Positions 41,976 through 51,702 of a stretch of DNA of 64,000 bases are shown one piece after another. A model generated the notes under the pieces. The model was not told the DNA's origin. It saw only the letters and a list, made by a program, of their open reading frames with translations, and did no database searches. The stretch's first letter is position 1, and every line of letters starts with the position of its first letter. The stretch comes from Shouchella oshimensis. GTDB taxonomy: Bacteria; Bacillota; Bacilli; Bacillales; Bacillaceae_D. Made by a program: the position numbers and the translations under genes. The DNA lies in assembly GCF_002019765.1 (NCBI RefSeq), contig NZ_KV917380.1:548707-612706 (forward strand), written 5' to 3'.

Positions 41976-42959
41976 ATGCAAGATATTTATTTTGAAGACT
42001 CATACGGAAAACTTTATGAACGTATTGAAGATGGAAAATCAAAAAGTTTCCTCTTTGAAAGCGAATTAGGTAAAGTGAGACATCAGTTTATTAAGCGGAA
42101 AATTTCTACTTCCTTATATAAAAATGAAGTATATGACCTCGTTACTCCTTATGGATATGGTGGACCAATTATTGAAAAGGTCAGGAAAGGTTATGAAGCA
42201 GAGCTTGTTGAAGAATTTAATGAAGCTTTTAAACAGTATTGTTTTAATGAGAATATCATCAGCGAATTTGTGAGATTTCATCCAATACTAGAAAACGCTA
42301 AGCACTTTGGAAATGTATATGATGTTACCAAAATACGGAAAACTGTCGGTACTGACTTATTAAATTATACAGATCCATATAGTGAAGAGTTCTCAAAAAG
42401 TGCCAGGAAAATTATAAAAAAATCTTTATTGAATGGTATTAAATATAATGTTGTGCGCAACCCAGAGAATATAGGTTCTTTTAAAAATATCTATTATTCT
42501 ACTATGGATAGAAATAAGGCAAGTGACTATTATTATTTTGGTGAAGAGTACTTCGATAGCTGTCTTAATTACTTAGGTCAAAATATTATTTTAGTAGAAG
42601 TCTATCTCGAAAATAAAGTTATTGCTTCTGGATTTTATTTTGTATTCAATAAGACAATACATGCTCATTTATCAGGAACATTAAATGAGTATCTAAATTA
42701 TTCCCCAGCTTATATTTTAAAGTACGCAACGTTAGAATGGGCAAAGGATAACGGAATAGAGCTTATACATTATGGCGGAGGTACTAGCAACAGCGAAGAA
42801 GATAATCTATACAAATTTAAGAAGAAGTTTGGCAAAAATACATCGTTTGATTTTTATGTTGGGAAAAAGATTTGGAACAAAGATGTATATAAAGAGCTTT
42901 CTGAAGGTGTAGAGAGTAACATAGATTTCTTTCCATTATATAGGTTTCATAAAAAATAA
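41976..42959 (+). CDS. FemAB/GNAT-like aminoacyl- or acyltransferase
   Basis: 327 residues, ATG after AGAGGAG. YGYGGPII, an N-terminal FemX-like strand pair, then a second GNAT domain with VEVYLENKVIASGFYFVFNK, HAHLSGTLNEYLNYSPAYIL, LIHYGGGTSNSEEDNLYKFK. Fem proteins add amino acids from aminoacyl-tRNA to peptidoglycan amino groups; relatives in capsule loci are thought to add amino acids or acyl groups to amino sugars. With the preceding deacetylase it could substitute the freed amine. Confidence 0.78.
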   Translation: MQDIYFEDSYGKLYERIEDGKSKSFLFESELGKVRHQFIKRKISTSLYKNEVYDLVTPYGYGGPIIEKVRKGYEAELVEEFNEAFKQYCFNENIISEFVRFHPILENAKHFGNVYDVTKIRKTVGTDLLNYTDPYSEEFSKSARKIIKKSLLNGIKYNVVRNPENIGSFKNIYYSTMDRNKASDYYYFGEEYFDSCLNYLGQNIILVEVYLENKVIASGFYFVFNKTIHAHLSGTLNEYLNYSPAYILKYATLEWAKDNGIELIHYGGGTSNSEEDNLYKFKKKFGKNTSFDFYVGKKIWNKDVYKELSEGVESNIDFFPLYRFHKK

Positions 42960-42979
42960 TTGTTAGTTAGGAGTATAAA

Positions 42980-44278
42980 ATGTTAAGTAATCTTAGTGGT
43001 AAAAAGTTATTAATCCTAGGCGGTTCAAAAATTTCATGTGAAATTGTAAGAAAAGCAAAAGCAATGGGGGTTTATACAATGGTTACTGATTGGTATCCTA
43101 TTGATAAATCACCAGCAAAAAAAATTGCTGATGAGTCATTTATGACAAGTACAACTGATATACCAGCGTTACTTAAATTGATAAAAGAAAATAAAGTAGA
43201 TGGAATTTTAACTGGGTTTACAGATTCAACTCTACCTCATTATGCAAGGATCTGTGAAGCTGCTAATTTACCGTGCTACGGTACAGAGGAGCAATTCAAT
43301 ACACTGATAGATAAAAAAGTTTATAAAGAGGTATGTAAAAATTATAATATACCTATAGTTGATGAGTTTTTATTTGAGCCATCTAAGGATAGCATTAACA
43401 CATCTAAAATAACGTTCCCGGTGTTAGTAAAACCTTCTGATAGTAGTGGTGCAAAAGGTGTAACAATCTGTAATGAAGAATCACAGTTCTTAAACGCCTA
43501 TGAAAAAGCATTGAGCTATTCCGAGAAAAAACGAGTAATTGTTGAAAGATACATAAAAGGTAAGGAAGTAACGATTTTTTATTTATTAAACGATGGAGAA
43601 ATCTATTTAACGGGAATGGGCAATAGACACGTTAAACATAATCAAGATGGAGTTATCCCTTTACCTGTTGCTTACACTTTTCCATCAGTTTATCTTGATA
43701 AGTATAGGGAAAATACTGATTCAAAAGTAAAAAGGATGTTTAAAGATTTAGGGTTGAAGAACGGTATGGTCTTTATGCAATGTTTAATTGAAAAAGAGGA
43801 AGCAATTATCTATGACATTGGTTACAGATTAACTGGAACATTAGAGTACAAATTAATGGAAGAGATCAATGGTTATAATCCATTAAAAATGTTGATAAAT
43901 TTTGCCTTAACAGGGAGAATGACAGAAGAGCCTGCTAATCTACCAATAGAATCTAATTGGAACAAATATGCTTGTAACGTTTCATTTTTAATGAAACCAG
44001 GCGAAATTGCAAGAATTGATGGTTTAGAAAGAATAAAAGAATTTCCAGAAGTAATAGATGCAGTCATTGCAAATGATGTTGGTACAATTATTTCTGAGGA
44101 ACTTAAAGGGACACTTAGACAAATAGTGTTGCGCGTATTTGCTGTTACAGATAATAGAGATGACTTGGAAAAAGTCTTGGACAAAATTTATAAATCACTT
44201 AAAGTTGTATCAACTAGTGGAGAAGATTTATTATTGCCTGGATTTAATACACAAGAATTGGATGGTCTGTTAAAATGA
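42980..44278 (+). CDS. ATP-grasp ligase
   Basis: 432 residues. An N-terminal Rossmann-like pre-ATP domain (KKLLILGGSKISCEIVRKAK, DGILTGFTDSTLPHYARICE), then ATP-grasp (PVLVKPSDSSGAKGVTICNE, VIVERYIKGKEVTIFYL, MFMQCLIEKEE-type active loops with IYDIGYRLTGTLEYKLMEEI). These enzymes join a carboxylate to an amine or similar via an acyl phosphate. In this locus it may link an amino acid or other acid to the sugar chain or make the donor for the FemAB-like gene. It overlaps the next gene by four bases. Confidence 0.85.
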   Translation: MLSNLSGKKLLILGGSKISCEIVRKAKAMGVYTMVTDWYPIDKSPAKKIADESFMTSTTDIPALLKLIKENKVDGILTGFTDSTLPHYARICEAANLPCYGTEEQFNTLIDKKVYKEVCKNYNIPIVDEFLFEPSKDSINTSKITFPVLVKPSDSSGAKGVTICNEESQFLNAYEKALSYSEKKRVIVERYIKGKEVTIFYLLNDGEIYLTGMGNRHVKHNQDGVIPLPVAYTFPSVYLDKYRENTDSKVKRMFKDLGLKNGMVFMQCLIEKEEAIIYDIGYRLTGTLEYKLMEEINGYNPLKMLINFALTGRMTEEPANLPIESNWNKYACNVSFLMKPGEIARIDGLERIKEFPEVIDAVIANDVGTIISEELKGTLRQIVLRVFAVTDNRDDLEKVLDKIYKSLKVVSTSGEDLLLPGFNTQELDGLLK

Positions 44279-45174
44279 ATATTGCCCAGAAAAGAGTTTT
44301 ATTAAGTGGATCTGGAGGGCTTCTTGGTAGTGAAATTATTAATCAATTAAAGAACAATGACAGTTACAATGTGATAGCAATAACCTCGCAAAGTAAACAA
44401 CTCCAGGCAAAGTACAAGGAATTTGAAAATTTAACTGTTGTCGATATTACTGAGTGGTTTGGACGTAAAGATATAGAGGCAGATGTTTTAATACATTCAG
44501 GCTTTCCGAGAAGTTCAAATCCTACGTCACTTTCTGCTGGGTTGATTTCAACTGAAAAAATTATAAAGAAGTCTATAGATTCAGGTGTAAGTTCCGTAAT
44601 TAATATATCTTCACAAAGTGTATATAGCCAAAGTGAAAAGGATAATACTACGGAGCAAATAGACGTCTCACCTGAATCAAATTATGGTATGACTAAATTT
44701 GCTGTTGAAAGGATAGTCAATGCATTCTGCAAAGAGAGAGTCCATTTTACAAATATTAGATTAGCTAGTTTAGTAGCATTAAATTTTGATATTAGGTTAA
44801 CAAATAAGTTTGTCAAGGATGCTTTTTTAGGAAAAGCTTTAAATCTAACTGGTGGAGATCAGAAAATTTCTTATTTAGACGTTAGAGATGCTGCATCAGG
44901 AATCATTAATATGCTCGAATTCAATTCATCTAAGTGGAAAGAGGTCTATAATTTGGGCAATGATGACTACTTAACTCTAGTTCAGATTGCCGAGCATATA
45001 AGAAAATTGTTAAAAGAGTCCCACAACATTGATGTTGTAATAAATATTAAAGAAAACAGTGGTCCAAATACAAATAACTTAATAGATAGTAATTTATTCT
45101 ATAAAGATTTTAACTGGAAACCAGATTTTACAATGAAACATTTTATAAAGGATTTAATTCATAACTATAATTAA
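44275..45174 (+). CDS. NAD-dependent sugar epimerase/dehydratase
   Basis: 299 residues, ATGA overlap. Extended SDR with LLSGSGGLLGSEII (NAD loop), VINISSQSVYSQSEKD, and YGMTKFAVE (catalytic Y-x3-K). It probably epimerises or reduces a nucleotide sugar for this polymer, or acts on the product of the ATP-grasp enzyme with which it is translationally coupled. The exact substrate is unknown. Confidence 0.85.
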   Translation: MNIAQKRVLLSGSGGLLGSEIINQLKNNDSYNVIAITSQSKQLQAKYKEFENLTVVDITEWFGRKDIEADVLIHSGFPRSSNPTSLSAGLISTEKIIKKSIDSGVSSVINISSQSVYSQSEKDNTTEQIDVSPESNYGMTKFAVERIVNAFCKERVHFTNIRLASLVALNFDIRLTNKFVKDAFLGKALNLTGGDQKISYLDVRDAASGIINMLEFNSSKWKEVYNLGNDDYLTLVQIAEHIRKLLKESHNIDVVINIKENSGPNTNNLIDSNLFYKDFNWKPDFTMKHFIKDLIHNYN

Positions 45175-45198
45175 GAAGAAAGTTGCGGGTGCCATTAA

Positions 45199-46344
45199 GT
45201 GTACACATTAGTAATTGGTAGAGCGTATCCTGAAGAAAGTACAGGAATGATGGGCATTTTTGAGTTTGAACAAGCTAAAGCTTTGAATCGTAATGGTATG
45301 AGGACAATCTATGCATTCTGTGACAATCGGTCAATAAAGAAGTTAAAAAAATTTGGAAGTTTTACTGCTGAAGATGAGATCAAAGCTTATGGGTATAATT
45401 TACCTATAGGAGGACTGCCTACAAAGATATTTAACAGATTTAAATCCAAGCTACTAAAAAAAATAATTAATGAAATAATATCAAAATATGGGAAACCCAA
45501 TATTATCCACGTACACTTTCCTTTATTGACTTTAACAGATGAGCTATGGTCATTTCTTTGTGAATTACAAATTCCTTTAGCTACAACAGAACATTGGACT
45601 AAAGTTCAGACTAAAAATCTAGAACCTTTTAGAATAAAATTGCTAAAAAGGGTTGTTGAAGAATCATCTGCTTTTATATGTGTAGGTGAGTTATTAAGGG
45701 AAAGCGTAGCAGAAATAACATCTACTAACAAAAAAATTCAAGTGATACCAAATATGGTTGCTCAAGAATTTACTTTTGAGAAAAAGAAAAAATCCAATTC
45801 AAGTTTTAACTTTATATCTGTTGGAAGGTTAGTAGAAGTCAAAGGTTTTGGTTCACTTATAGATTCATTTGCTAAAGCATTTAATGGAAATACAGGTGTT
45901 ACCCTAACAATTGTTGGTGGTGGTAAACTAGAAACTACTTTGAAGGATCAAGTCATTCAGTTGGGAATTAGTAACAAAGTTAATTTTATGGGATTTCTTA
46001 GTAGGAATGAAACTGCTAAACTTGTTAAAGAGAGCGATGTATTTGTATCCGCTAGTTATTTAGAAACTTTTGGCGTTCCCTTTATAGAGGCTATGACATG
46101 TGGAAAGCCAGTTATAGGCTTAAAAGATGGACCAATTGACGATTACATTACTGAAGACGTAGGTATGTTAGTAAATAAGAATAGTTTAGACGATCTTTCT
46201 AATTCACTTATATATATGCACGAGAATTATGAGAAATTTGATAGTAGATTTATTAAAGATTATGCTATTAATAACTTCTCTGAAAGTGCTGTAACGAGTA
46301 AGTTGAAATTAATTTACGATAACGCTATGACAAGTAAAAGATGA
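45199..46344 (+). CDS. Glycosyltransferase, GT4 family
   Basis: 381 residues from GTG 45199. GT-B fold: N-terminal acceptor lobe (PEESTGMMGIFEFEQAKALN, HVHFPLLTLTDELW) and C-terminal donor lobe with ISVGRLVEVKGFGSLIDSFA, GFLSRNETAKLV and VSASYLETFGVPFIEAMTCG (E-x7-E). It transfers a sugar onto the lipid-linked repeat unit in the cytoplasm. Confidence 0.9.
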   Translation: MYTLVIGRAYPEESTGMMGIFEFEQAKALNRNGMRTIYAFCDNRSIKKLKKFGSFTAEDEIKAYGYNLPIGGLPTKIFNRFKSKLLKKIINEIISKYGKPNIIHVHFPLLTLTDELWSFLCELQIPLATTEHWTKVQTKNLEPFRIKLLKRVVEESSAFICVGELLRESVAEITSTNKKIQVIPNMVAQEFTFEKKKKSNSSFNFISVGRLVEVKGFGSLIDSFAKAFNGNTGVTLTIVGGGKLETTLKDQVIQLGISNKVNFMGFLSRNETAKLVKESDVFVSASYLETFGVPFIEAMTCGKPVIGLKDGPIDDYITEDVGMLVNKNSLDDLSNSLIYMHENYEKFDSRFIKDYAINNFSESAVTSKLKLIYDNAMTSKR

Positions 46345-46351
46345 GGATAAT

Positions 46352-47488
46352 ATGAATGTATTGTTGATTGCTACGTACTCGGGTATCTCTGGAGCTAGTA
46401 AATCATTAGTGAAACTAGCTGAATTACTGAAATCAAAGGGTGTTAATATTATTGTTATAATACCTAAAAACGGAGAAATTGAAAAGTTATTGGTTGAAAG
46501 TGAAATCAGTTATAAAGTGATAAGATTATATAACTGGGTTGCTCCTTTAGATAATAAAATTCGTTTTAATGGGAATTTAGCATGGAAAGTAAAGCAAGTA
46601 ATAAATTACATGCAAGAGATCCGTTTGTTTTATTTAATAAAACAAAATAATATTGATATCGTCCATATAAATGCTATCACTGCTAATTGGGGTTATTTAG
46701 CGTCAAGAATTGCAAGAGTAAAAACAGTTTGGCATATTCGAGAACTTCTTGAAGAAGATCTAAATAAACAATTTAGAGATAAGAAAAAGTCAGTTAAGCA
46801 GATAAGCCAAGCAAATAAAATAATTGCAATATCAAACAGTGTTTCTTTGAAATATAAGGACATATTAAAAGTTGATATATCAACTATATATAATGGGATT
46901 GACAGTGCTAATTTTGTTGTGAATAACAAGAGTCTTTTGAAAGATAACTACGTAAAATGTACTATAGCTGGTAGATTGATCAAAGAAAAAGGCATTCTAG
47001 AATGTATTGAAGCATTAAACATTCTAATCAGTCATAAGGGTTATAAAAATATCTCTTTAGATATTATTGGAGTAGGAGATAAAGAATATACCGCACTATT
47101 GAAGAAGAAAATATCTGAATATGATTTAGAAAAAAACGTTAAATTGTTAGGCTTTAAAAGTAATATCCATAATTACTTTGTAGAATCTGATATTATTATT
47201 GTTTCATCAAAGGCAGAAGCTTTTGGTAGAGTTACTATTGAGGCAATGTTGAGTCAATCTTTAGTTATAGGTGCGAACACTCAAGGGACAGAGGAACTGA
47301 TTGGGAGAGACTACGGCTTGTTATATAATCAGGGAAGCAGTTCTGATTTGGCGAAAAAAATAGAGTATGCAGTAAACAACAAACAATTTGTTAGAGAAAA
47401 AGCTTTTGCAGGTAGAGAATACGCATTAAATTTTTCAGCTGAGAAAAATGCGTCTGAAATTTTTAAACTATATAATGAAATTCTCTAG
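46352..47488 (+). CDS. Glycosyltransferase, GT4 family
   Basis: 378 residues, ATG 46352, eight bases after the preceding gene. TYSGISGASKSLVKLAELLK at the N-terminus, IVHINAITANWGYLASR, CTIAGRLIKEKGILECIEAL, LLGFKSNIHNYF and VSSKAEAFGRVTIEAMLSQS (E-x7-E). It is a second retaining transferase for the repeat unit. With the initiating enzyme this gives at least three sugars per repeat. Confidence 0.9.
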   Translation: MNVLLIATYSGISGASKSLVKLAELLKSKGVNIIVIIPKNGEIEKLLVESEISYKVIRLYNWVAPLDNKIRFNGNLAWKVKQVINYMQEIRLFYLIKQNNIDIVHINAITANWGYLASRIARVKTVWHIRELLEEDLNKQFRDKKKSVKQISQANKIIAISNSVSLKYKDILKVDISTIYNGIDSANFVVNNKSLLKDNYVKCTIAGRLIKEKGILECIEALNILISHKGYKNISLDIIGVGDKEYTALLKKKISEYDLEKNVKLLGFKSNIHNYFVESDIIIVSSKAEAFGRVTIEAMLSQSLVIGANTQGTEELIGRDYGLLYNQGSSSDLAKKIEYAVNNKQFVREKAFAGREYALNFSAEKNASEIFKLYNEIL

Positions 47489-47508
47489 CTAAGAATAATA
47501 TTATTTAT

Positions 47509-48708
47509 ATGTCTGAGGTTGGAATATTGATTAAAAATAAGCAGGAATTGAATATAAATATGACGCTTGTATTAATTTTAGTATTTATACCATTAATACT
47601 GCCGGATTATTTACAAACTATAACAATTATAGATGATCTTTCAATTTTGTTAGCCATAATTATTTTTATAGTAGCATTGACGTTATCAATCTTATATAAG
47701 AAAATGAATATTTTTGTTATCTTAAGTATTTTATTTCTAGTATGGAGATATTTTTCAAGTTACTATTTAGCAGGTTCTATAACCGATTTCTCAAATATTT
47801 TAAAAACCGCTTCAGTATTACTGATGATTAACTTAGTCGTCAGAAATTATACTAAACCCTTGATAAGAGCGCTATATATAATATTTGTAATATATATTGT
47901 CGCTAATTTCCTTAGTTTGTTAATATTTCCTGAAGGTCTCTACTTAGATAATCCCCGAGATAATCAATATAGATCGGCTTGGTTATTAGGTATCAGAAAC
48001 CAATTCGCTTATTTTATTATACCGGGCATAGCAATAGTGCTTTTACACGCTTGGTTCTTTAAAAATAGGTTAACCTTAATATCTTCAATTGTATTAATTA
48101 TTGCTGTAGTATCAATATTAAGTGTGAGTTCAGCAACAGCAATAGTAAGCATTGTTTTGCTATTAGTACTATACTTAATTAACCTTAGAAAAAAGATTAA
48201 GCCTTTTATTAGCTTTAGTAACTTATCCATATTGTATGTAGGGATATGGATATTGCTAGTGGTGTCAAATTCGATTGGACCATTACAAACTTTGATAGTT
48301 GATTATTTAGAAAGGGACATGACTCTATCAGGTAGAACTGCTATTTGGGAGCAGGTTCTTAACGTTATTCCTGAGTCATTTTGGTACGGCTTTGGAATTA
48401 ATGTACGTATACTGGTTAGTCATACTTATTTTGGGTCCCATAACTTAATACTACAAACAACTTTAGAAAGTGGAATAATTGGTCTTATCTTGCTAATTTC
48501 TTGTGTAGTAGTTTCTGGTATTCAACTTCAAAAATTTAGAAATTCAAATATAACTATTATTCTGCTGGTAGCTGTTTTTGGAATTTTTATTGGAGGTTTA
48601 ACGGAATCTTACAGATTGAACTACTTATTTTTACTAATGGCATTATCCTGGAACGTAAAGCATTTGATAATGAATCAAAAACTTTATTTAGAAAAAAAGG
48701 GTAATTAA
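47509..48708 (+). CDS. Wzy-like polysaccharide polymerase (O-antigen ligase family)
   Basis: 399 residues with about 11 helices. The long external loop between late helices holds LSGRTAIWEQVLNVIPESFWYG, the O-antigen ligase/polymerase signature, and SHNLILQTTLESGIIGLILL. It would join lipid-linked repeats outside the membrane. TTG 47527, with GAGGT upstream, may be the true start because ATG 47509 has no ribosome site. Confidence 0.87.
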   Translation: MSEVGILIKNKQELNINMTLVLILVFIPLILPDYLQTITIIDDLSILLAIIIFIVALTLSILYKKMNIFVILSILFLVWRYFSSYYLAGSITDFSNILKTASVLLMINLVVRNYTKPLIRALYIIFVIYIVANFLSLLIFPEGLYLDNPRDNQYRSAWLLGIRNQFAYFIIPGIAIVLLHAWFFKNRLTLISSIVLIIAVVSILSVSSATAIVSIVLLLVLYLINLRKKIKPFISFSNLSILYVGIWILLVVSNSIGPLQTLIVDYLERDMTLSGRTAIWEQVLNVIPESFWYGFGINVRILVSHTYFGSHNLILQTTLESGIIGLILLISCVVVSGIQLQKFRNSNITIILLVAVFGIFIGGLTESYRLNYLFLLMALSWNVKHLIMNQKLYLEKKGN

Positions 48709-48736
48709 ACTAGAATTAAATAGGATTGTAGATGAC

Positions 48737-50047
48737 ATGAAAAAAATAAAGCATTTTAAAAGAATAATAAGGAAAAAAGGTTTTCTCAAAAATGTTCTTA
48801 CGGTTGCAACTGGAACAGCGCTCGCTCAATTTATAACGATGGTTTTCTCATTGTTCATTACTAGAATCTATGGACCTGAGCAATATGGGATCTTAGGAGT
48901 ATTTACTTCTCTCGCGGTAGTTTTAATGCCAGTGGTTGCTCTATCATATCCGATAGCAATAGTTTTGCCACAAAAAAATTCTGAAGTGAAAAAGATTATT
49001 AAACTATCATTTTATTCCATAATATTAATATCAACGTTGACTTTCTTGCTTTTGCTTTTATTCGGAGATTGGTTTAGAAATATAACTAACACAGAATTAC
49101 TTGGAAGTTTTTTATTGCTTATTCCTCTAATTATGTTTTTTGATGGTTTGTTACAAATTGTTCAGCAAACCGTTATTCGTAAGAAGTATTTTAAAGCAAA
49201 AGCGACAGTTGCAGTACAGCAATCAATTATTACAAATGGGTCAAGTACTTTAATAGGTTTATTTAAACCTTATGGAATAGTATTGATATTAGTATCTGTT
49301 TTTGGAAAAGCAATTTATGCGTTTAGTTTGGCATTGAGAGTAACAAATTTAAAAAATCTAAAGAGGTTCTTTAAATATTTCTTTAACTTTAATGATATAG
49401 AAGAGGTAAGTAAGGTAAGGAAAAAATACAATGATTTCCCAAGATTTAGAGCTCCACAAGTTTTAATTAATGGGTTATCTGAAAGTCTTCCAATTATTAT
49501 ATTATCAAGCTTTTACGGTCCTGCTGCTTCTGGTTTTTATGTACTAGGAAAGAAAATATTGGAGGTGCCCACTCAATTAATAGGTAACGCGGTTGGGGAT
49601 GTCTTTTATCCTAGAATAGCAGAAGGTGCGAATAGGAAAGAAAGAATAGATAAATTATTAATAAAATCTAATTTAGTCTTAGCGCTAGTAGGTATAGTAC
49701 CATTTGGAACAATAATTTTAATTGGACCAGAATTATTTTCACTAATTTATGGTGAGAGTTGGTACACTGCGGGCGAATATGCACGTTGGTTAAGCGTGTG
49801 GATATATTTTATGCTGTTAACTAGACCAACCATAAAAGCTTTACCAGTTATAGGAGCCCAAAAATTTCATTTATCATTTACTGTCGTTTCTATTATTATA
49901 AGAGCTACAGCCTTAATAATGGGTGTATATCTATTGAACGATGATGTGATTGCTGTAGCATTATATAGTGTTGCAGGTTCATTTTTATATCTTTATCTTT
50001 GTATAATTACAATAGTTAAGACAAAGGTATATATAAAAAATAAATAA
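48737..50047 (+). CDS. Wzx-like polysaccharide flippase
   Basis: 436 residues, about 12 helices, MATE/MOP superfamily. ATGTALAQFITMVFSLFITR and YGPEQYGILGVFTSLA are the usual first two helices of Wzx proteins. It moves the lipid-linked repeat across the membrane for the polymerase encoded just upstream. With Wzy it defines a Wzx/Wzy-dependent export route; no tyrosine-kinase chain-length pair is seen in the window. Confidence 0.9.
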   Translation: MKKIKHFKRIIRKKGFLKNVLTVATGTALAQFITMVFSLFITRIYGPEQYGILGVFTSLAVVLMPVVALSYPIAIVLPQKNSEVKKIIKLSFYSIILISTLTFLLLLLFGDWFRNITNTELLGSFLLLIPLIMFFDGLLQIVQQTVIRKKYFKAKATVAVQQSIITNGSSTLIGLFKPYGIVLILVSVFGKAIYAFSLALRVTNLKNLKRFFKYFFNFNDIEEVSKVRKKYNDFPRFRAPQVLINGLSESLPIIILSSFYGPAASGFYVLGKKILEVPTQLIGNAVGDVFYPRIAEGANRKERIDKLLIKSNLVLALVGIVPFGTIILIGPELFSLIYGESWYTAGEYARWLSVWIYFMLLTRPTIKALPVIGAQKFHLSFTVVSIIIRATALIMGVYLLNDDVIAVALYSVAGSFLYLYLCIITIVKTKVYIKNK

Positions 50048-50073
50048 TAAAATATTTAATAGGAGGTGCCAAT

Positions 50074-51399
50074 GTGAATGCCAAAAAAGTAGCTGTTGTT
50101 GGAACTGGATACGTCGGTCTCGTCACAGGAGTTGCTCTTTCGGAAATTGGTCATTCTGTCACTTGTGTGGATGTAGATGAAAAAAAAGTTAATAGCATGC
50201 TTAATGGAATTTCACCTATTTTTGAACCTAGTTTATCAGATTTAATGGTAAAAAATATTAAAGAAGACCGCCTTTCTTTTACAACAAATCATAAAGAAGC
50301 ATTCGAAGGTGCCGACGCTATATATATCGCTGTTGGAACTCCTCAGAAAGAAGATGGTACAGCTGATTTAAGGTTTATCGAATCCGTTGCAACGAATATT
50401 GCAGACCATCTACATAACTATGCTGTTGTTGTTACAAAAAGTACCGTACCTGTTGGCACCAATGACTATATTAAAAGATATATAGAGCAACTTACAGATA
50501 TTCCATTTGATGTCGTTTCTAACCCTGAATTTCTTCGTGAAGGTTCAGCAGTTCAAGATACGTTCCATGGAGATCGAATCGTAATTGGGGCAGATAGTTC
50601 AATTGCAGGAGACTTAATTGAAGAGATTAATAAGCCTTTCGGAATTCCTGTATTCCGCACCGATATACGTAGTGCGGAAATGATCAAATACGCCTCTAAT
50701 GCGTTTCTTGCTACTAAAATTAGTTTTGTTAATGAGATTGCAAATCTTTGTGATAAATTGGATGCAAACATTGACGATGTGGCAAAGGGAATGGGCCAAG
50801 ATAAACGTATAGGAGATAAGTTCTTAAATGCAGGTATTGGTTATGGTGGTTCCTGTTTCCCTAAAGACACGAGTGCTTTAGTCCAAATTGCAGGGAATGT
50901 TGAGCATGAGTTCACACTGCTAAAAGCGGTTATTGAAGTGAACTATAAGCAACAGCGGTTATTAGTAGACAAAGCTAGAGAGTACTTTGGCTCGTTAAGA
51001 GGTAAAACAATTGCGATGCTTGGACTGGCTTTTAAACCAAATACCGATGATATGCGAGAAGCGGCATCTATTGTACTTGCTCAAGAGTTGGTTCTTGCAG
51101 GGGCTACCGTTGTTGGGTATGATCCTATTGCCATGTGTAATGCAAAAAAGGTACTTCCTGATGCTATGAACTATGCAGATAGTGCGTTAGAAGCCATAAA
51201 AGGTGCAGATACTGCATTTATTGTAACGGAATGGGATGAGATTTGCTCGCTTACGTCAGAGCAGTTTAAAGAAAATTTAAAAGAAGCCGTTATTTTTGAT
51301 GGTAGAAACTGCTTTGATATTAAAGAAATGAAAAAAGCAAAAGTAGACTATTTTTCAGTGGGAAGACCAGTTGTGAAAACTGAAAAAGAGTATGCATAA
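50074..51399 (+). CDS. ugd: UDP-glucose 6-dehydrogenase
   Basis: 441 residues from GTG 50074 after AGGAGGTG. VAVVGTGYVGLVTGVALSEI (NAD site), FLREGSAVQDTFHGDRIVIG, EMIKYASNAFLATKISFVNE, GIGYGGSCFPKDTSALV (catalytic Cys) and LGLAFKPNTDDMREAAS. It oxidises UDP-glucose to UDP-glucuronate, pointing to an acidic polymer. Its GC content is that of the conserved flanks. It is the last gene before the locus terminator. Confidence 0.96.
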   Translation: MNAKKVAVVGTGYVGLVTGVALSEIGHSVTCVDVDEKKVNSMLNGISPIFEPSLSDLMVKNIKEDRLSFTTNHKEAFEGADAIYIAVGTPQKEDGTADLRFIESVATNIADHLHNYAVVVTKSTVPVGTNDYIKRYIEQLTDIPFDVVSNPEFLREGSAVQDTFHGDRIVIGADSSIAGDLIEEINKPFGIPVFRTDIRSAEMIKYASNAFLATKISFVNEIANLCDKLDANIDDVAKGMGQDKRIGDKFLNAGIGYGGSCFPKDTSALVQIAGNVEHEFTLLKAVIEVNYKQQRLLVDKAREYFGSLRGKTIAMLGLAFKPNTDDMREAASIVLAQELVLAGATVVGYDPIAMCNAKKVLPDAMNYADSALEAIKGADTAFIVTEWDEICSLTSEQFKENLKEAVIFDGRNCFDIKEMKKAKVDYFSVGRPVVKTEKEYA

Positions 51400-51403
51400 T
51401 ATC

Positions 51404-51446
51404 CACCTCGTTGTCTTAAATCTTTAAGGCAACGAGGTGTATTTTA
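51404..51446 (+). terminator. Terminator at the end of the exopolysaccharide locus
   Basis: CACCTCGTTG pairs with CAACGAGGTG, with CTTAA/TTAAG stacked inside, followed by TATTTTAT. Confidence 0.85.
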
Positions 51447-51481
51447 TATAATAAATAATAGAAACCGTTGAGGTGAGGGTA

Positions 51482-51625
51482 ATGGACAACCTTTCAAACT
51501 TAGATCAACTGACATTACAAAAAATACTGGTAGAAATAACGGAGAAAATAGAAAAAGAAAAAGAGGGCAGCTTAGAGGTTGTAATGAAAGAAATCGTTGA
51601 AAAGTTAAAGAGTTATTCAAACTAA
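51482..51625 (+). CDS. 47-residue helical protein
   Basis: ATG 51482 after GAGGTGAGGG. The protein (MDNLSNLDQLTLQKILVEIT, then KEKEGSLEVVMKEIVEKLKS) is one amphipathic highly charged helix without membrane segments. It lies between the locus terminator and the XRE gene. The strong ribosome site supports translation; its role is unknown. Confidence 0.55.
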   Translation: MDNLSNLDQLTLQKILVEITEKIEKEKEGSLEVVMKEIVEKLKSYSN

Positions 51626-51702
51626 TAGAGTCATTAGATGTTAAAATGTAGAATCTAAGACACTCTACAAAGGCAAAGAATGTATAAATTGTTTGGTGTT
51701 TG

